From: Nitrospira_D sp035465795
Lineage (GTDB): Bacteria > Nitrospirota > Nitrospiria > Nitrospirales > Nitrospiraceae
NCBI RefSeq assembly: GCF_049546785.1
Contig: NZ_JBMWAN010000004.1
Location: 62,001-126,000, forward strand
Length of the DNA stretch: 64,000 nucleotides
Reading direction: 5' to 3'
Part shown: positions 8,748 through 17,558 of the stretch, one piece after another
Numbering within the stretch: position 1 is the first letter of the stretch
How the letters are laid out: every line of letters starts with the position of its first letter
Notes under the pieces: generated by a model
What the model was told of the DNA's origin: nothing
Database searches by the model: none
Seen by the model: the letters and a program-made list of their open reading frames with translations, nothing else
Translations under genes and position numbers: made by a program

Positions 8748-9905
8748 TCATCCCACACGCAGCGCGTCGAAAAAGCTCTCGCCGATAGGAAAGCGCTCCG
8801 CGCGCAACGCCTCGACGATCGTCTGGCCCAGGTCGGCGGCCGTGGCCCTGGTGCCAAGATTCACGCCCTGAGCCAGCTTGGGGCCCGTGGTCAATATCGG
8901 CACATATTCACGCGTCGGCGTCCTGGCGCCACGGGTTAAATCCCGTCCATGGTCGCTCGTCAGCACCAGCAAATCCCCCACCCGCAGGTCCTCGAATAAC
9001 TCCGGCAGGCGACGGTCGAACTCCTCGAGCGCGCGCGCCGCAGCGGCCGGCTCCTCCGGGAACAAATTCATGCTCACATACAACAGACCGCGCGGCATCT
9101 TCTTCAGCATCTTGACGGTTTCCTCGAACGCCGCCGCCGCCGTGAGCGCCGGAATTGCCCTCGTGAATCCTCGTCCGGCAAACAAATCATGCGCTTTCCC
9201 GACGCCCATCACAATCTGCCCGGATCGATTCAACACATCGAGCATCGTGACGACCGGCGGCTCGGCGATAAAGTCCTGCCGGCTCGCGTCGAGCTGAAAC
9301 GCCCCGGCCTCGCCGGTAAACGAGTGCGCGACAATCCGCTGCGGTCCCGCGGTGTCTTTGAACAACTTTCTGATTTCACGACAGCGTTGTTGCAGCTCGA
9401 CGACCGGCAGCATCGATGGATGAGCCGCCACATGGCAGGTCCATCCGCCGTCGGTCCAGACGATGGGAGCGCCGTGCGACAGATGCTCGGCCCCATGTTC
9501 CTCGACCAGCCCCTTCAAGGACCCGGCCCGGTTGCCGATTACCTTGCGCCCGAACGCCTGTTCGAGCTGCTGGATGACGTTGAGTGGAAACCCGCATCGA
9601 AACGGAGACGCCGCGCGCGATTGGATCACGCCGCAGGTCTCCCAATATCCGGTGACCGAATCGGCGCCCTGCGAGGCAAACCCCATCCGCCCGAAGCAGC
9701 CGTTCATCTGCGTCATCGGGCGGACACCCGCGATCTGCGCCAGGTGGCCGATGCCCAGGGTCTCCAGATTCGGCAGACTCATGCCGCCGGCGGCCTCCGA
9801 CAGATGCGCCAGCGTGTTGGCGTCGGCGTCGCCATAGTCGGCGGCATCGGGCAATGCGCCGATGCCGAACCCGTCAATGACCAGCAGGATGACTCGATTA
9901 ATCAT
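8748..9905 (-). CDS. deoB: Phosphopentomutase
   Basis: The enzyme interconverts (deoxy)ribose 1-phosphate and 5-phosphate in nucleoside salvage. The 385-residue length and motifs match DeoB: LLVIDGFGIGALPDA with metal ligand Asp11, YGDADANTLAHL, GADSVTGYWE carrying the phosphorylated Thr region, and the C-terminal TSDHGRDLTRGARTPTREYV metal site. It belongs to the alkaline-phosphatase superfamily. With deoC two genes upstream on the same strand, it forms the deoxynucleoside catabolic pair: DeoB makes deoxyribose 5-phosphate and DeoC cleaves it. Confidence 0.93.
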   Translation of the reverse strand: MINRVILLVIDGFGIGALPDAADYGDADANTLAHLSEAAGGMSLPNLETLGIGHLAQIAGVRPMTQMNGCFGRMGFASQGADSVTGYWETCGVIQSRAASPFRCGFPLNVIQQLEQAFGRKVIGNRAGSLKGLVEEHGAEHLSHGAPIVWTDGGWTCHVAAHPSMLPVVELQQRCREIRKLFKDTAGPQRIVAHSFTGEAGAFQLDASRQDFIAEPPVVTMLDVLNRSGQIVMGVGKAHDLFAGRGFTRAIPALTAAAAFEETVKMLKKMPRGLLYVSMNLFPEEPAAAARALEEFDRRLPELFEDLRVGDLLVLTSDHGRDLTRGARTPTREYVPILTTGPKLAQGVNLGTRATAADLGQTIVEALRAERFPIGESFFDALRVG

Positions 9906-9985
9906 GCGCGCACTATAGCAAAAAGGCCCGGGAGGACAAAGATCATTCCACGTATGAGCAAGAAGAGGGTTGAGACAGGTCCCTG

Positions 9986-10300
9986 CTACGCAGCCTGAGA
10001 GCGGAACAGATAGCGCTCGATGCGTTTTCTCGCGGACCGTGTGATCACGCGGAACTCGAGGCCGAACTCACGCCTGGTCATCCAGCACACACGCGCCAGC
10101 TCCACGACCAGCTGATCGGGCATACCGGGAATCGTGATGGTGAGCGACGCATACCCTTCCTGCGGCACCGCCACATCGCTTTCAATCGCACAACCCCGTT
10201 CTGACAGGTTGTAGATCGTTCCGGTTCCCGCCACGTTCTCGATGACAAAAGACACCGGACAATTCACTGATAGCCGTGGAGACTGTCGTGCGTCCTGCAT
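9986..10300 (-). CDS. PilZ-domain protein, predicted c-di-GMP receptor
   Basis: A 104-residue single-domain protein. The c-di-GMP binding signature is complete: RQSPRL (RxxxR-type motif at residues 4-9) near the N-terminus and NLSERGC (D/NxSxxG) ~30 residues later, followed by the beta-barrel strands and a C-terminal helix (RKRIERYLF). Such free-standing PilZ proteins act as cytoplasmic adaptors for the second messenger. It sits 11 nt after deoC and just before deoB, so is likely co-transcribed with them, though no functional link is obvious. The start is set by GGGGTGG upstream. Confidence 0.85.
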   Translation of the reverse strand: MQDARQSPRLSVNCPVSFVIENVAGTGTIYNLSERGCAIESDVAVPQEGYASLTITIPGMPDQLVVELARVCWMTRREFGLEFRVITRSARKRIERYLFRSQAA

Positions 10301-10311
10301 ACATCCACCCC

Positions 10312-10983
10312 TTATTTCATTCCCCGGTCCTTCCACTCCCCGACGATCTTGAGGCTCGCGCTGGTGCCGATGCGGTCCGCTCCCGCTTCGAGCAGCGCCA
10401 GCGTCGTCTTCCAATCCCGGATGCCCCCCGACGCTTTCACCCTGGCCCTGCCGGCCACGGCCTGCTTCATCAACCGCACATCCTCTACCGTGGCGCCGGC
10501 GGCGCCGAATCCGGTCGACGTCTTCACGTAATCCGCCCCGGCTTCGACGACCAGGCGGCAGGCCGTCACCTTTTCCTCTTGCGTCAGATAGCAGGTTTCG
10601 AGAATGACCTTGTGCTCGACGTGCGGCGTCGCCTGCACCACTTCCGCGATGTCCTGGCGAACGTACGCCTGGTCGCCCGATTTCAACCGGCTGACGTTGA
10701 TGACCATGTCCAGGACCTGAGCGCCCCGCGCCACCGCCTCAACCGCTTCCGCCACCTTGGCCTTGGTCGTATGCCCTCCGAGCGGAAAGCCGATCGGGAT
10801 GCCGACCCGGATCGCCGTGCCGGCCACCGCCGCCACCGCTTCATCCACATAACAGGGCGGCACAAAGATCACGATGAATCCGTACTCTTTCGCTTCACGG
10901 CACAAGCGAAGCACATCGGCCTTCGTCGCATCCGGCTTCAACACGGTGTGATCCAGCAAGACAGGCAAATTCCATTCAGCCAT
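10312..10983 (-). CDS. deoC: Deoxyribose-phosphate aldolase
   Basis: DeoC cleaves 2-deoxyribose 5-phosphate to glyceraldehyde 3-phosphate and acetaldehyde. The sequence shows LDHTVLKPDAT at the N-terminus, LDMVINV with catalytic Asp92, the Schiff-base lysine in VKTSTGFG (Lys154) and the second active-site lysine in RVKASGGIRD. Length 223 aa is typical. I prefer the ATG at 10983 over the GTG at 10995, because the GTG lies directly against the AAGGAG ribosome site. The gene follows mltG by 17 nt and precedes the PilZ gene. Confidence 0.94.
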   Translation of the reverse strand: MAEWNLPVLLDHTVLKPDATKADVLRLCREAKEYGFIVIFVPPCYVDEAVAAVAGTAIRVGIPIGFPLGGHTTKAKVAEAVEAVARGAQVLDMVINVSRLKSGDQAYVRQDIAEVVQATPHVEHKVILETCYLTQEEKVTACRLVVEAGADYVKTSTGFGAAGATVEDVRLMKQAVAGRARVKASGGIRDWKTTLALLEAGADRIGTSASLKIVGEWKDRGMK

Positions 10984-11000
10984 GATCGAGAACACTCCTT

Positions 11001-12080
11001 CTAGGTTCGCGTTCGGTGCGGGCGGGAGAAAAACTGCTTCTGGTACTTCTCGACCGCTTTGTTATGCTCGTCCAGCGTCGCGGAGAACTGATGGGTGCCG
11101 TCATTCCTGGACACGAAATACAGATACCGGGACGCCGCCGGGTAGAGCGTGGCCCTGATCGACTCCGCGCCGGGACTGGCGATCGGACCGGGCGGAAGCC
11201 CGGCCCAGCGATAGGTGTTATAGGGACTGGGATTCGACAGATCCTTCTTATGCAGATTGCCGTCGAAATTCGGCAAACCATAGATAACCGTGGGATCGCT
11301 CTGCAAGGGAATCCGTTTCTTCAGCCGGTTGTGAAAGACCGACGAGATCTGCGGCCGTTCGTCGCCCGCCCCCGTCTCCTTCTCGATCACCGAGGCAAGC
11401 GTGAGCACCTCGTGCTTCGTCAGATGAATATCATTCGCCCGGGCCTGCCATTCCGCGTTAAAGACCTGGTTGAGCTGCTCAACCATCGTCCGGATCACAT
11501 CCCTGGCCGCCGCGGGTCTGGGAAACCGGTAGGTATCCGGATACAGATACCCTTCCAGCGTCTCGGCCGCAATACCCAGAGTCTTGACGAACGCCTTCTC
11601 TTGCGCCAGCCGAAGAAACTCCGCCCGATCCGTGATCTGTTGCCGGGCCAGCACGTCGGCAATCTGCGCCATCGTGTAGCCCTCGGGAATCGTCACGGAA
11701 TGGAGCACAACGCGACCGGCAATGAGCTTGGCCAGAATATCCGCCGGCGCCATCGCCGGGTTCAACTCATATTCGCCCGGACGGATCTTGCGATCCGCCT
11801 CCTGGGCCTTGCCGAGCAGCACGAAGGCCGCCCGGCTCTTGATGAGCCGCTCCCGTTCCAACAGGGCTGCCACCTTCTGGAAGGTCGCGCCTTCTGGAAT
11901 CACGACGACTTGCGAGGGGGGATGTTCGGCTTCGGAAACGACCGGGGCCTCAGCCCATTTCATCATCATCCGATACCCGACCAGGCCGGCGAGTGCGACG
12001 GCGAGGACGAGTACGATCAGAGTCGCGCGAAAGGTCATAGGAGCGATCGACTGGTTCGTGGTGTGGATCACCGGGCTCAT
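11001..12080 (-). CDS. mltG: Endolytic murein transglycosylase MltG
   Basis: MltG (YceG-like) cleaves nascent glycan strands and acts as a terminase of peptidoglycan synthesis at the inner membrane. The order is a single N-terminal membrane helix (residues ~17-37), a LysM-like region (VVIPEGATFQKVAALL and VTIPEGYTMAQIADVL), LEGYLYPDTYRFP, and the catalytic block LTLASVIEKETG with Glu233 as likely catalytic acid, then FHNRL-RIPLQSDPTVIYGL and NTYRWAGLPPGPIASPG. The start at 12080 has GGAGAAGG upstream. Its first ~130 bases overlap the 3' end of ruvX in another frame; even a later start at 12038 would overlap by ~90 bases. Confidence 0.92.
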   Translation of the reverse strand: MSPVIHTTNQSIAPMTFRATLIVLVLAVALAGLVGYRMMMKWAEAPVVSEAEHPPSQVVVIPEGATFQKVAALLERERLIKSRAAFVLLGKAQEADRKIRPGEYELNPAMAPADILAKLIAGRVVLHSVTIPEGYTMAQIADVLARQQITDRAEFLRLAQEKAFVKTLGIAAETLEGYLYPDTYRFPRPAAARDVIRTMVEQLNQVFNAEWQARANDIHLTKHEVLTLASVIEKETGAGDERPQISSVFHNRLKKRIPLQSDPTVIYGLPNFDGNLHKKDLSNPSPYNTYRWAGLPPGPIASPGAESIRATLYPAASRYLYFVSRNDGTHQFSATLDEHNKAVEKYQKQFFSRPHRTRT

Positions 12081-12534
12081 TGCCTTCTCCGGTCTCGGCA
12101 GCCCTGTTCTGAACCGGCGGCGCCTGGGCCTCCAGATAACTCTGCAAGAGGAACGCGGCGGCAATGCGATCGACGGTGCCTTTGCGCTTCTTGCGGCTGA
12201 CATCGGCGGCGATGAGCAGCTCTTCCGCCTCCACCGTCGTCAGCCGTTCGTCCCAGGTCACCACCGGAACCGGGAGCGCCTCGGCCAGGGGGGCCAGAAA
12301 CTGATGGACCGCCTGCACCGCCGGCCCTTCTTCGCCGCCTAACCGCAGGGGGAGCCCGAGCACCACCCGTCCCACCTCGTGCGTCCGCACCAGATCCTGA
12401 ATGTGGGCAATGTCCTGATCCAGCGTGCGCCGCTCGTAGGTTTCCAGCGGCTGCGCGGTCCAGCCCATTTCATCGCTCAACGCCACGCCGATCCGTTTGG
12501 TGCCGTAATCCAGTGCCAGAATGCGGCGTGGCAT
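11950..12534 (-). CDS. ruvX: RuvX/YqgF-family pre-16S rRNA nuclease / Holliday-junction resolvase-like
   Basis: The RNase H-fold protein family (YqgF) matures 16S rRNA 5' ends. Motifs: ILALDYGTKRIGVALSDE (first acidic residue), VVLGLPLRLGGEEGP, VVTWDERLTT (second acidic residue) and KKRKGTVDRIAAAFLLQSYLE (third). The domain is complete by about residue 145. A further ~50 low-complexity residues lie inside the start of mltG in a different frame and are probably a non-conserved tail caused by loss of an earlier stop. It starts 4 nt after the alaS stop. Confidence 0.9.
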   Translation of the reverse strand: MPRRILALDYGTKRIGVALSDEMGWTAQPLETYERRTLDQDIAHIQDLVRTHEVGRVVLGLPLRLGGEEGPAVQAVHQFLAPLAEALPVPVVTWDERLTTVEAEELLIAADVSRKKRKGTVDRIAAAFLLQSYLEAQAPPVQNRAAETGEGNEPGDPHHEPVDRSYDLSRDSDRTRPRRRTRRPGRVSDDDEMG

Positions 12535-12538
12535 CAGT

Positions 12539-15172
12539 TTACCGCTGAAGGGAGGATTCGACCAGACCAAAGACCTTTTCAAGCGCGGCATCCAGACGGG
12601 CGGGGTCCTTGCCGCCGGCTTGCGCCATCTCGGGGCGTCCGCCTCCGGTGCCGCCGACCTCCGCCGCCATCGCCTTGATGAGCTCCCCGGCCTTGAGCTT
12701 CCCGATGAGATCCTTCGTGACGACGACCAGCAGCACCACCTTGCCGTCATCCGTCGCCGCGCCGAGCGCCACGACGCCGCTCTTGAGCTTATCGCGCAAT
12801 TGATCGGCCAGCGCCCGCATGCCGTTCACGTCCAACCCGTCGGTCCGCTGCACGTGCACCGGCACGCCGGCGACCGTCCTGGCCGTCGACGCGACCGCGG
12901 AGCCGCTCGCCATCTTCAATTTCAACTCTTCCAGTTCCCGCTCTTTGTCCTTGAGCTGCGCGAGCACCTTGCGTGTCTTGGACACCAGCTCAGGCTGCCC
13001 GACCTTCAACAGCTCGGACATCTCCCGCACCTCGGCTTCCAGCTCCTTCACCAGCGCGAAGGCCCCGCTCCCGGTCTGCGCCTCGATCCGGCGCACGCCG
13101 GCCGCCACGCCGGTTTCCGAGACGATCCGGAACAAACCGATCTCCCCCGTGTGCCGGCAGTGAGTCCCGCCGCAGAGTTCCTTGCTGAAGGCTTCGACCG
13201 TCACCACGCGCACCTGCTCGCCGTACTTATCGCCGAAGAACGCCAGCGCTCCTTTGGCCACCGCGTCTTGAATGCTCATCACTTCCGTCGTCACCGCTTC
13301 GTTCTTCCGGATCTCGTTGTTGACGGTCGTTTCGATCTCATCGATATCGCGGGATGACAAGGGCCTGAAATGCGCGAAGTCGAACCGCAGGCGATTGGGC
13401 CCCACCAGCGATCCATATTGCTTCACGTGCGGGCCGAGCATATCCCGCAAGGCCGCATGCACGAGATGCGTGGCCGTGTGATTGCGCGCGGCATCCTGCC
13501 GGGTCGTCGCGTTGACGGACATGCGCAGCTGTTCGCCTTCCCTGATGCGCCCCTTGCTCACCGTCCCCTTGTGCAGAATCAGCGTCGGCACGGGCCTGGT
13601 GGTTTCCTTGATGTCGAGCCGCCCTTCCGGTCCGACGAGCACGCCCTGATCGCCGACCTGGCCGCCGCCTTCGGCATAGAACGGGGTTACGTCGAGCGCG
13701 ACTTCCACGTCATCGCCTTCGACCGCTTCCTTGACCATCCGTTCGCCCTTGAGGATCGCCTGCAGCACCGCGTCGGTTTCGAGCCGGTCATAGCCGACGA
13801 ACTTCGTCGCGCCCAATCGTCCGGCCAGCTCCGACACCACCGGCCTGGCGGTCTCCTGCTCGAAGCCGCCGGTCTTGCGGGCGCGAGTGCGCTGCTCCTC
13901 GATCGCCTGATCGAAGCCCTTCTCATCGACCGTCATCCCCTGCTCGCGGCAGGACTCGCCGATGAGGTCCATCGGGAACCCGTACGTATCGTAGAGCTTG
14001 AAGACATCCGGACCGGACAGGACCGTCTGCCCGGCCGACCGCGTCTTGGCGATCATCTCGTTGAGGATCGGCAATCCCTGATCGAGGGTGGCGATGAACC
14101 GTTCTTCCTCGCCACGCGTCGCTTCGGCGATCGTCCCTGCCGCCGCCTTCACTTCGGAATAGACGCCCGCCATCTGCTCCACCACCACCGAACTCAGCTC
14201 ATGCAGAAACGGTTCGACGATGCCGAGCAGACGGCCATGGCGCGCCGCACGCCGGAGAATGCGCCGCAGGACGTAGCCGCGACCTTCATTGGACGGCAGC
14301 ACGCCGTCGGTCATCAGGAAGCTGATCGCGCGCAAATGATCGGCCACGACGCGCATCGAACGATCGGCCGTGTCTGTGTGTCCGTACTGCGTCCCCGCCC
14401 GCTTCGCGATGGCCGTGAGCAACGGCCTGAAGAGATCGCTGTCGTAGTTGCTAAACACCCCCTGCGCCACCGCCGTCAGCCGCTCCAGCCCCATGCCGGT
14501 GTCGATGCTGGGCTTGGGCAGGGGATTCAACTTCCCGGACGCGTCCCGGTTGTACTGCATGAACACGAGATTCCAGATCTCGATGACGCGATCGCCCTCG
14601 CCGTTCGGCATGTCGTCGCCGGGCACGGAGGGACCCTGATCGAAGTGAATTTCCGAGCAGGGGCCGCAGGGACCGGTATCGGCCATCTGCCAGAAGTTAT
14701 CCTTCTCGCCGCAACGGACGATGCGCGACGGCGACACCCCGATCTTCCGCCAGAGCTGATCGGCCTCGTCGTCCTCCCTGAAAACCGTCACCCACAGACG
14801 GCTCTTGTCGAGCCCGACCGTCTGCGTCAGAAACTCCCAGCCGAACTTGATGGCGTCCTCCTTGAAATAGTCGCCGAAGGAGAAGTTCCCGAGCATCTCG
14901 AAGAAGGTGTGGTGCCGTCTCGTGTACCCGACGTTTTCAAGATCGTTATGTTTGCCCCCCGCGCGCAGGCATTTCTGCACGGTCACGGCACGCTTGTAGG
15001 CCCGCGTCTCCTCGCCGAGAAAGACCCGCTTGAACTGGTTCATCCCGGCGTTGGTAAACAGCAGGGTCGGATCGGCCTGGGGAATCAGCGCCGAGCTCGG
15101 CACCGCCTGGTGCCCCTGCTGTTCAAAGTACCGGATAAACGCCTGCCGAAGTTCGTCTGCGCTATGCTTCAT
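12539..15172 (-). CDS. alaS: Alanine--tRNA ligase
   Basis: The 877-residue class II synthetase charges tRNA-Ala. Motif landmarks are the N-terminal FTNAGMNQFKRVFLG, RRHHTFFEMLGNFSFGDYFK, the tRNA-recognition and editing domain with HTATHLVHAAL and the zinc-type CGGTHCRHTGEIGLF, and a C-terminal coiled-coil/oligomerisation domain ending in GGTGGGRPEMAQAGG. The ATG overlaps the recX stop by one base (TGATG), indicating translational coupling in a recA-recX-alaS order known from many bacteria. Confidence 0.97.
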   Translation of the reverse strand: MKHSADELRQAFIRYFEQQGHQAVPSSALIPQADPTLLFTNAGMNQFKRVFLGEETRAYKRAVTVQKCLRAGGKHNDLENVGYTRRHHTFFEMLGNFSFGDYFKEDAIKFGWEFLTQTVGLDKSRLWVTVFREDDEADQLWRKIGVSPSRIVRCGEKDNFWQMADTGPCGPCSEIHFDQGPSVPGDDMPNGEGDRVIEIWNLVFMQYNRDASGKLNPLPKPSIDTGMGLERLTAVAQGVFSNYDSDLFRPLLTAIAKRAGTQYGHTDTADRSMRVVADHLRAISFLMTDGVLPSNEGRGYVLRRILRRAARHGRLLGIVEPFLHELSSVVVEQMAGVYSEVKAAAGTIAEATRGEEERFIATLDQGLPILNEMIAKTRSAGQTVLSGPDVFKLYDTYGFPMDLIGESCREQGMTVDEKGFDQAIEEQRTRARKTGGFEQETARPVVSELAGRLGATKFVGYDRLETDAVLQAILKGERMVKEAVEGDDVEVALDVTPFYAEGGGQVGDQGVLVGPEGRLDIKETTRPVPTLILHKGTVSKGRIREGEQLRMSVNATTRQDAARNHTATHLVHAALRDMLGPHVKQYGSLVGPNRLRFDFAHFRPLSSRDIDEIETTVNNEIRKNEAVTTEVMSIQDAVAKGALAFFGDKYGEQVRVVTVEAFSKELCGGTHCRHTGEIGLFRIVSETGVAAGVRRIEAQTGSGAFALVKELEAEVREMSELLKVGQPELVSKTRKVLAQLKDKERELEELKLKMASGSAVASTARTVAGVPVHVQRTDGLDVNGMRALADQLRDKLKSGVVALGAATDDGKVVLLVVVTKDLIGKLKAGELIKAMAAEVGGTGGGRPEMAQAGGKDPARLDAALEKVFGLVESSLQR

Positions 15173-15666
15173 CAATCAGATCCTTCACGCTCTGAACGAG
15201 CCCCGATAATACGGTCAATCGTCTCTTCCTCGAAACCCCACTGACGTAGGAGACGCACCGCCTGGACCGGCGTCACTCGACGCCCGTTGCGCTGCCTGGC
15301 CTTGAGCGCCCTTCGCGCCAGGGCCTCTTCGTCCACCTCTTGCAGGGACGTGCCAATCGCCTCGTCGGCGACCGCCTCCCCGATTCCCTTGGCCTGCAGT
15401 TCCGCTTTCAGCCGTTCACGCCCCATGGGCCGGCGGGTGAGACGGCTCTCGACCCACCGCTCGGCATAGGCGCGATCGTTGAGATAGCGGAGGTCGGACA
15501 AGCGGCCAATGATCTGCCTGGCCTGGGCGGGAGAGGCCCCTTTGCTCCTGAGAAACTGCTCGACCTGAGCGACCGTCCGATCCCAGCGCGCCAGGTACCG
15601 GACAGCCAGATGCATCCACTCGTCGGGAGACGACGGGCCGGTCCGTCTCTGGGCACCCATGCTCAC
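15172..15666 (-). CDS. recX: Regulatory protein RecX
   Basis: RecX modulates RecA filament growth. The protein (162-164 aa) consists of helical repeats with family signatures: LARWDRTVAQVEQFLRSKG, IGRLSDLRYLNDRAYAERWV, and the later RLLRQWGFEEETIDRII. It starts 6 nt after the recA stop (GTG at 15666, or the ATG at 15660 which has a slightly better spaced AGG) and its TGA overlaps the alaS start. Position directly after recA strongly supports the assignment. Confidence 0.92.
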   Translation of the reverse strand: MSMGAQRRTGPSSPDEWMHLAVRYLARWDRTVAQVEQFLRSKGASPAQARQIIGRLSDLRYLNDRAYAERWVESRLTRRPMGRERLKAELQAKGIGEAVADEAIGTSLQEVDEEALARRALKARQRNGRRVTPVQAVRLLRQWGFEEETIDRIIGARSEREGSD

Positions 15667-15671
15667 GCTAC

Positions 15672-16751
15672 CTACTTATGAGCCTTCTTCTCGTCGGCCT
15701 TGCTCGCCGACTTCTCTTTCTCGTCCTTGGCTTCAGCCTTCTTTTCGCTCCGCGCCGGCACCCCGGCCAGCTCGCGCAGCTTCGCTTCCACCTCAAGCGC
15801 CGCCGCCGGATTATTCTTGAGGAAGGAACAGGCCGCCTCGCGGCCCTGGCCGATCCGCTCACCTTTATAGGAGTACCAGGCGCCGGACTTATCGATCACC
15901 TTCTTTTCGACGCCGATATCGACCAGCTCGCCCACCTTGGAAATGCCTTCCGCGAACATGATGTCGAACTCCGCCTGCCGGAACGGCGGGGCCATCTTGT
16001 TCTTCACCACCTTCACGCGGACCCGGCTGCCCATCACATCCTGGCCTTCTTTAATGGACTCGATCCGGCGGATATCCAGCCGCACCGATGAATAGAACTT
16101 CAGCGCGTTGCCGCCGGTCGTCGTTTCCGGGTTGCCGAACATCACGCCGATCTTCATGCGGATCTGGTTGATGAAAATCAGCGTCGTCTGCGACTTGGAG
16201 ATCGCCGCCGTGAGTTTGCGCAACGCCTGCGACATGAGCCGCGCCTGCAAGCCCATATGGGAGTCGCCCATCTCGCCTTCGATCTCGGCCCGCGGCGTAA
16301 GCGCCGCCACCGAGTCCACGACGATCAGGTCGATCGCCCCGCTGCGCACCAGCGTTTCGGCGATTTCGAGCGCCTGTTCGCCGGTATCCGGCTGCGACAC
16401 CAGCAGATCGTCCGCCTGCACACCCAGCTTCTTGGCATAGGTCAGGTCCAGCGCATGTTCCGCGTCGATGAACGCCGCCACCCCGCCGGTCTTCTGCACT
16501 TCGGCGATACAATGGAGCGTCATCGTCGTCTTGCCCGAGGCTTCCGGACCGAAAATTTCGATCACCCGGCCGCGCGGCAAGCCACCGACCCCGAGGGCGA
16601 TATCCAGGCCCAGCGACCCGGTCGAAATCGCCGGGACATCGGCCGCCCGGTCCTCGGCTCCGAGCTTCATGATGGCACCCTTCCCGTACTGTTTTTCGAT
16701 CTGGGACAGGGCCAAATCCAACGCGCGCTTCTTGTCCTCTTTCTCAGACAT
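15672..16751 (-). CDS. recA: Recombinase RecA
   Basis: RecA forms the ssDNA filament for homologous recombination and SOS induction. The sequence shows Walker A GPEASGKT at residues 68-75, Walker B-type LIVVDSVAAL, the L1/L2 loop regions (GDSHMGLQARLMSQALRKL, and NQIRMKIGVMFGNPETTTGG), and the long charged Lys/Glu/Ala tail typical of RecA. AGAGGAG lies 8 nt upstream of the ATG. The ~200-base upstream region carries an imperfect palindrome listed separately; I could not identify a confident LexA box. Confidence 0.98.
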   Translation of the reverse strand: MSEKEDKKRALDLALSQIEKQYGKGAIMKLGAEDRAADVPAISTGSLGLDIALGVGGLPRGRVIEIFGPEASGKTTMTLHCIAEVQKTGGVAAFIDAEHALDLTYAKKLGVQADDLLVSQPDTGEQALEIAETLVRSGAIDLIVVDSVAALTPRAEIEGEMGDSHMGLQARLMSQALRKLTAAISKSQTTLIFINQIRMKIGVMFGNPETTTGGNALKFYSSVRLDIRRIESIKEGQDVMGSRVRVKVVKNKMAPPFRQAEFDIMFAEGISKVGELVDIGVEKKVIDKSGAWYSYKGERIGQGREAACSFLKNNPAAALEVEAKLRELAGVPARSEKKAEAKDEKEKSASKADEKKAHK

Positions 16752-16787
16752 CAGTGCACTCCTCTAAATCTACAACCGTGAAACGTC

Positions 16788-16872
16788 CGCTCGTGAAGCG
16801 TATCCCGGGAGAACTGAAGACCTCAGATTTTGCGAGATACGAACAACACTTCACGAACGACAAACGAGCGGT
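16788..16872. repeat. Imperfect palindrome in the recA upstream region
   Basis: CCGCTCGT at the left end pairs with ACGAGCGG at the right end, and GTGAAG/CTTCAC and GTATC/GATAC pair within, giving an ~85-base cruciform-like element between thpR and recA. Similar CGTGAAACGT-type units are common intergenic repeats in this kind of genome (from memory); a regulatory role for recA is possible but unproven. Confidence 0.45.
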
Positions 16873-16952
16873 GGGGATTATACCCAAAGCAGGAGGGGGA
16901 AACCTAGCCTCTCGCGGCCCTAATGGTCTCAGTCAGAGACTTGGAAAATCGG

Positions 16953-17558
16953 CTAGGGAAAGCGCACTTCCCACAGCTTCGTATAGACCGGCCCGGCGGG
17001 GCGCAATTCGCTTTTCATCAGGACCAGTGATTCCACTGGCAGCGTGCCCAACGAAAGCGGTTGATCCATCACGCCGCTCTTGGCCAGGGCCTGCCCCAGG
17101 TGACGCTCTCCTGCTTTGATCCGCGCCAGGGTGAGATGCGGGCTCAAGGGCCTGGATTCCGGCGCGAAATCCAGCAACTCGCCACAGTCTTCAACCGCTC
17201 GATGCAGCGCGGCCAGCCGCTTTGCCTCCTCGCCTTTCTCCCACTGTTCCGACGCGCCCACCCACAAAACCCGCGGCTGTTGAACATGGGGGAAGGCCCC
17301 GAGTCGTTCGATCGGGATCTGTATCGCTCGATGGCCCTTCACCGCCTGATTAATGGCCTCGCGCATGGGCTCGACCAGCGCTTCATCGGTGTCGCCGAGA
17401 AATTTGATGGTGAGATGGATGGAAGCAGGCTGCACCCAGGAAATGCGAACGTCCTTGCTCAAATCGCGGCCGAGCCGTTGTTTGAGATCCTGCTGAACCT
17501 GCCCGAGTTGTTTCCTGAGATCTTCGCTGAGTTCGACGGCAAGAAAGGCTCTGATCAT
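16953..17558 (-). CDS. thpR: RNA 2',3'-cyclic phosphodiesterase (LigT/ThpR family)
   Basis: A 201-residue member of the 2H phosphoesterase superfamily. The two catalytic HxTx motifs are present and correctly spaced: HLTIKFLG (residues ~48-55) and HLTLARIK (~141-148). The enzyme hydrolyses 2',3'-cyclic phosphate RNA ends. Its ATG overlaps the cinA stop by 4 bases (ATGA), so translation is coupled to cinA; the cinA-thpR-recA order is common in bacteria. Confidence 0.93.
   Translation of the reverse strand: MIRAFLAVELSEDLRKQLGQVQQDLKQRLGRDLSKDVRISWVQPASIHLTIKFLGDTDEALVEPMREAINQAVKGHRAIQIPIERLGAFPHVQQPRVLWVGASEQWEKGEEAKRLAALHRAVEDCGELLDFAPESRPLSPHLTLARIKAGERHLGQALAKSGVMDQPLSLGTLPVESLVLMKSELRPAGPVYTKLWEVRFP

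Noticed and set aside
13370..15244. 624-codon plus-strand frame opposite alaS
   Set aside because: Antisense to an unambiguous alanyl-tRNA synthetase, no domain, unnatural composition.
16752..16952. LexA box upstream of recA
   Set aside because: A GAAC-AACA-CTTC stretch is only a partial match and overlaps the palindromic repeat.
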